A stretch of DNA of 5,498 bases from an uncultured Clostridia bacterium (GTDB lineage: Bacteria > Bacillota > Clostridia > Oscillospirales > Oscillospiraceae), in assembly GCA_945926565.1 (NCBI GenBank), contig CAMELY010000097.1, forward strand, positions 1 through 5,498. Direction: 5' to 3'. Under the pieces are notes generated by a model that had not been told where the DNA came from, did no database searches, and saw only the letters and a program-made list of their open reading frames with translations. A program made the translations under genes and the position numbers. This document shows, in pieces, positions 4,468 through 5,498 of the stretch. The stretch's first letter is position 1. Each line of letters opens with the position of its first letter.

Positions 4468-5498
4468 ATGACAACCATTGATATTATTTCCGGCTTCCTG
4501 GGCGCGGGCAAGACCACGCTGATCAAAAAGCTGATCCGGGAGTCCTTCCAGGGCCAGAAGCTGGTGCTGATTGAGAACGAGTTCGGCGAGATCGGCATTG
4601 ACGGCGGCTTTATGAAGGACGCCGGCATTCAGGTCACCGAGATGAACTCCGGCTGCATCTGCTGCTCTCTGGTGGGCGACTTCGGCGTGGCCCTGAAGCA
4701 GGTGCTGGAGACCTACGCGCCCGACCGCATCATCATCGAGCCCTCCGGCGTGGGCAAGCTGTCCGACGTGGCCAAGGCTGTCGGCCGGGTGGCGGAGGAC
4801 TCCGACCTCCAGCTGGGCAGCGCCATCACGGTGGTCAACGCAAAGAAGTGCAAGATGTATATGAAGAACTTCGGCGAGTTCTTTGACGATCAGGTGCAGC
4901 ACGCCGGCACCATCATCCTCAGCCGCACCGGCGACATGAAGGAGGACAAGCTGGAGGAGGCGGTGAACCTGCTCCGGGCCCAGAACGGGGAGGCGGTCAT
5001 CATCACCACCGACTGGAGCCAGATTACCGGCGACCAGATCCTCTCCGCCATGAAGCTGCACTCGCTGACCGAGGAGCTGCTGGCCCAGGCCAAGGCTGCC
5101 CGGGAGGAAGAGGAGGACGTCTGCCCGGTCTGCGGCCATCATCATGACGATGAGGACGAGTGCGGCCATGAGCACCACCACCATCACGACCATGATGAGG
5201 ACGAGGAGCACGAGCACCACCACCATCACGACCACGATGAGGATGAGGAGCACGAGCACCACCATCATCACGACCATGATGAGGACGAGGAGCACGAGCA
5301 TCACCACCATCACGACCATGATGAGGATGAGGAGCACGAGCATCATCACCATCACGATCATGACGGCTGCTGCGGCCATGACCACCACCATCATCACCAC
5401 CATGCCGACGAGGTGTTCACCTCCTGGGGCATGGAGACGCCCAAGAAGTTCACCCAGGCGGAGATCCGCACCGCCCTGGAGGCCCTGGACACCGGCGA
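4468..5498 (+). CDS. COG0523 (CobW/P47K-type) metallochaperone GTPase with His/Asp-rich linker, partial at 3' end
   Basis: A G3E-family P-loop GTPase, expected to deliver a metal ion (zinc, nickel or cobalt) to target proteins; cytosolic. The window holds 343 codons plus two bases. Seen: Walker A GFLGAGKTT (9-17), IENEFGEIGIDG (35-46), the metal-binding CxCC motif in NSGCICCSL (60-68, Cys63/65/66), EPSGVGKLSD (91-100) at the Walker B/ExSG position, and LSRTGD (151-156) where the family normally has NKxD. Residues 219-312 form a linker with CPVCGHHH, a 14-residue His/acidic repeat, then DGCCGH and seven His. From Val316 the C-terminal CobW_C domain begins (VFTSWGMETPKKFTQAEI) and runs off the edge; about 90-110 residues are probably missing. 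GTPase and family are sure; the metal is not. Not cobW proper, since nothing nearby relates to cobalamin, and HypB has a different domain order. Confidence 0.93.
   Translation, partial: MTTIDIISGFLGAGKTTLIKKLIRESFQGQKLVLIENEFGEIGIDGGFMKDAGIQVTEMNSGCICCSLVGDFGVALKQVLETYAPDRIIIEPSGVGKLSDVAKAVGRVAEDSDLQLGSAITVVNAKKCKMYMKNFGEFFDDQVQHAGTIILSRTGDMKEDKLEEAVNLLRAQNGEAVIITTDWSQITGDQILSAMKLHSLTEELLAQAKAAREEEEDVCPVCGHHHDDEDECGHEHHHHHDHDEDEEHEHHHHHDHDEDEEHEHHHHHDHDEDEEHEHHHHHDHDEDEEHEHHHHHDHDGCCGHDHHHHHHHADEVFTSWGMETPKKFTQAEIRTALEALDTG
5167..5364 (+). repeat. Coding tandem repeat, 42-bp unit (14 residues), four full copies plus 30 bp
   Basis: Units start at 5167, 5209, 5251, 5293 and 5335 (partial). Each full unit encodes HEHHHHHDHDEDEE, seven His and seven acidic residues. 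The fifth copy keeps the first ten residues, then leads into GCCGH. All differences between copies are third-base CAC/CAT or GAC/GAT changes, so the protein repeat is perfect while the DNA repeat is not. It sits in the linker between the GTPase and C-terminal domains of the COG0523 protein, where many relatives carry simple His stretches. It probably binds or buffers metal ions. Confidence 0.95.

Noticed and set aside
5167..5364. CRISPR-like or minisatellite array
   Set aside because: Repeats are directly tandem without spacers, lie in frame within a conserved protein, and vary only at synonymous positions.
4252..5403. A 383-codon minus-strand frame with a Met/Val/Leu-rich hydrophobic N-terminus that looks like membrane helices
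   Set aside because: The hydrophobic stretch is simply the reverse complement of the CAY/GAY/GAR codons of the His/acid repeat. The sense frame is a well-supported COG0523 protein.

Overview
The window reads as ordinary chromosome from a G+C-rich member of the Clostridia. Protein style, strong Shine-Dalgarno sites, sigma-A type promoters in AT-rich gaps and GC-rich coding DNA all fit the gut Oscillospirales (relatives of Flavonifractor, Pseudoflavonifractor or Lawsonibacter). That placement is recall of family style, not a search result. No mobile element, CRISPR array, rRNA or tRNA gene was seen.

Layout: (1) Positions 1-756, minus strand, hold the first 252 codons of a branched-chain amino acid aminotransferase (ilvE), with its own extended -10 promoter and a leader hairpin. 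(2) Positions 757-1020 form a divergent promoter region. (3) Positions 1021-1950, plus strand, encode a YegS/BmrU/DgkB-type lipid kinase. (4) Positions 1951-2180 hold a perfect inverted repeat and a near-consensus promoter with an AT-rich upstream tract. (5) Positions 2181-4244 encode a full-length EF-G paralog of the 'EF-G-like' group, with several non-standard GTPase motif residues. (6) Positions 4245-4467 hold two GC-rich hairpins, probably terminators, and another promoter. (7) From 4468 to the window edge runs a COG0523 (CobW/P47K-type) metal-chaperone GTPase. Its inter-domain linker carries a 14-residue His/Asp/Glu repeat, four full copies plus a partial one.

The four genes each appear to have their own promoter, so nothing in the sequence forces them into one pathway. 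They cover amino acid metabolism, lipid signalling or recycling, translation, and metal homeostasis. The two most interesting objects are the EF-G paralog with the altered catalytic motif (Asn where EF-G has the GTPase-activating His) and the COG0523 protein, whose repeat units are identical in protein but differ at synonymous DNA positions. I found no convincing evidence of a wholly new multi-gene system.
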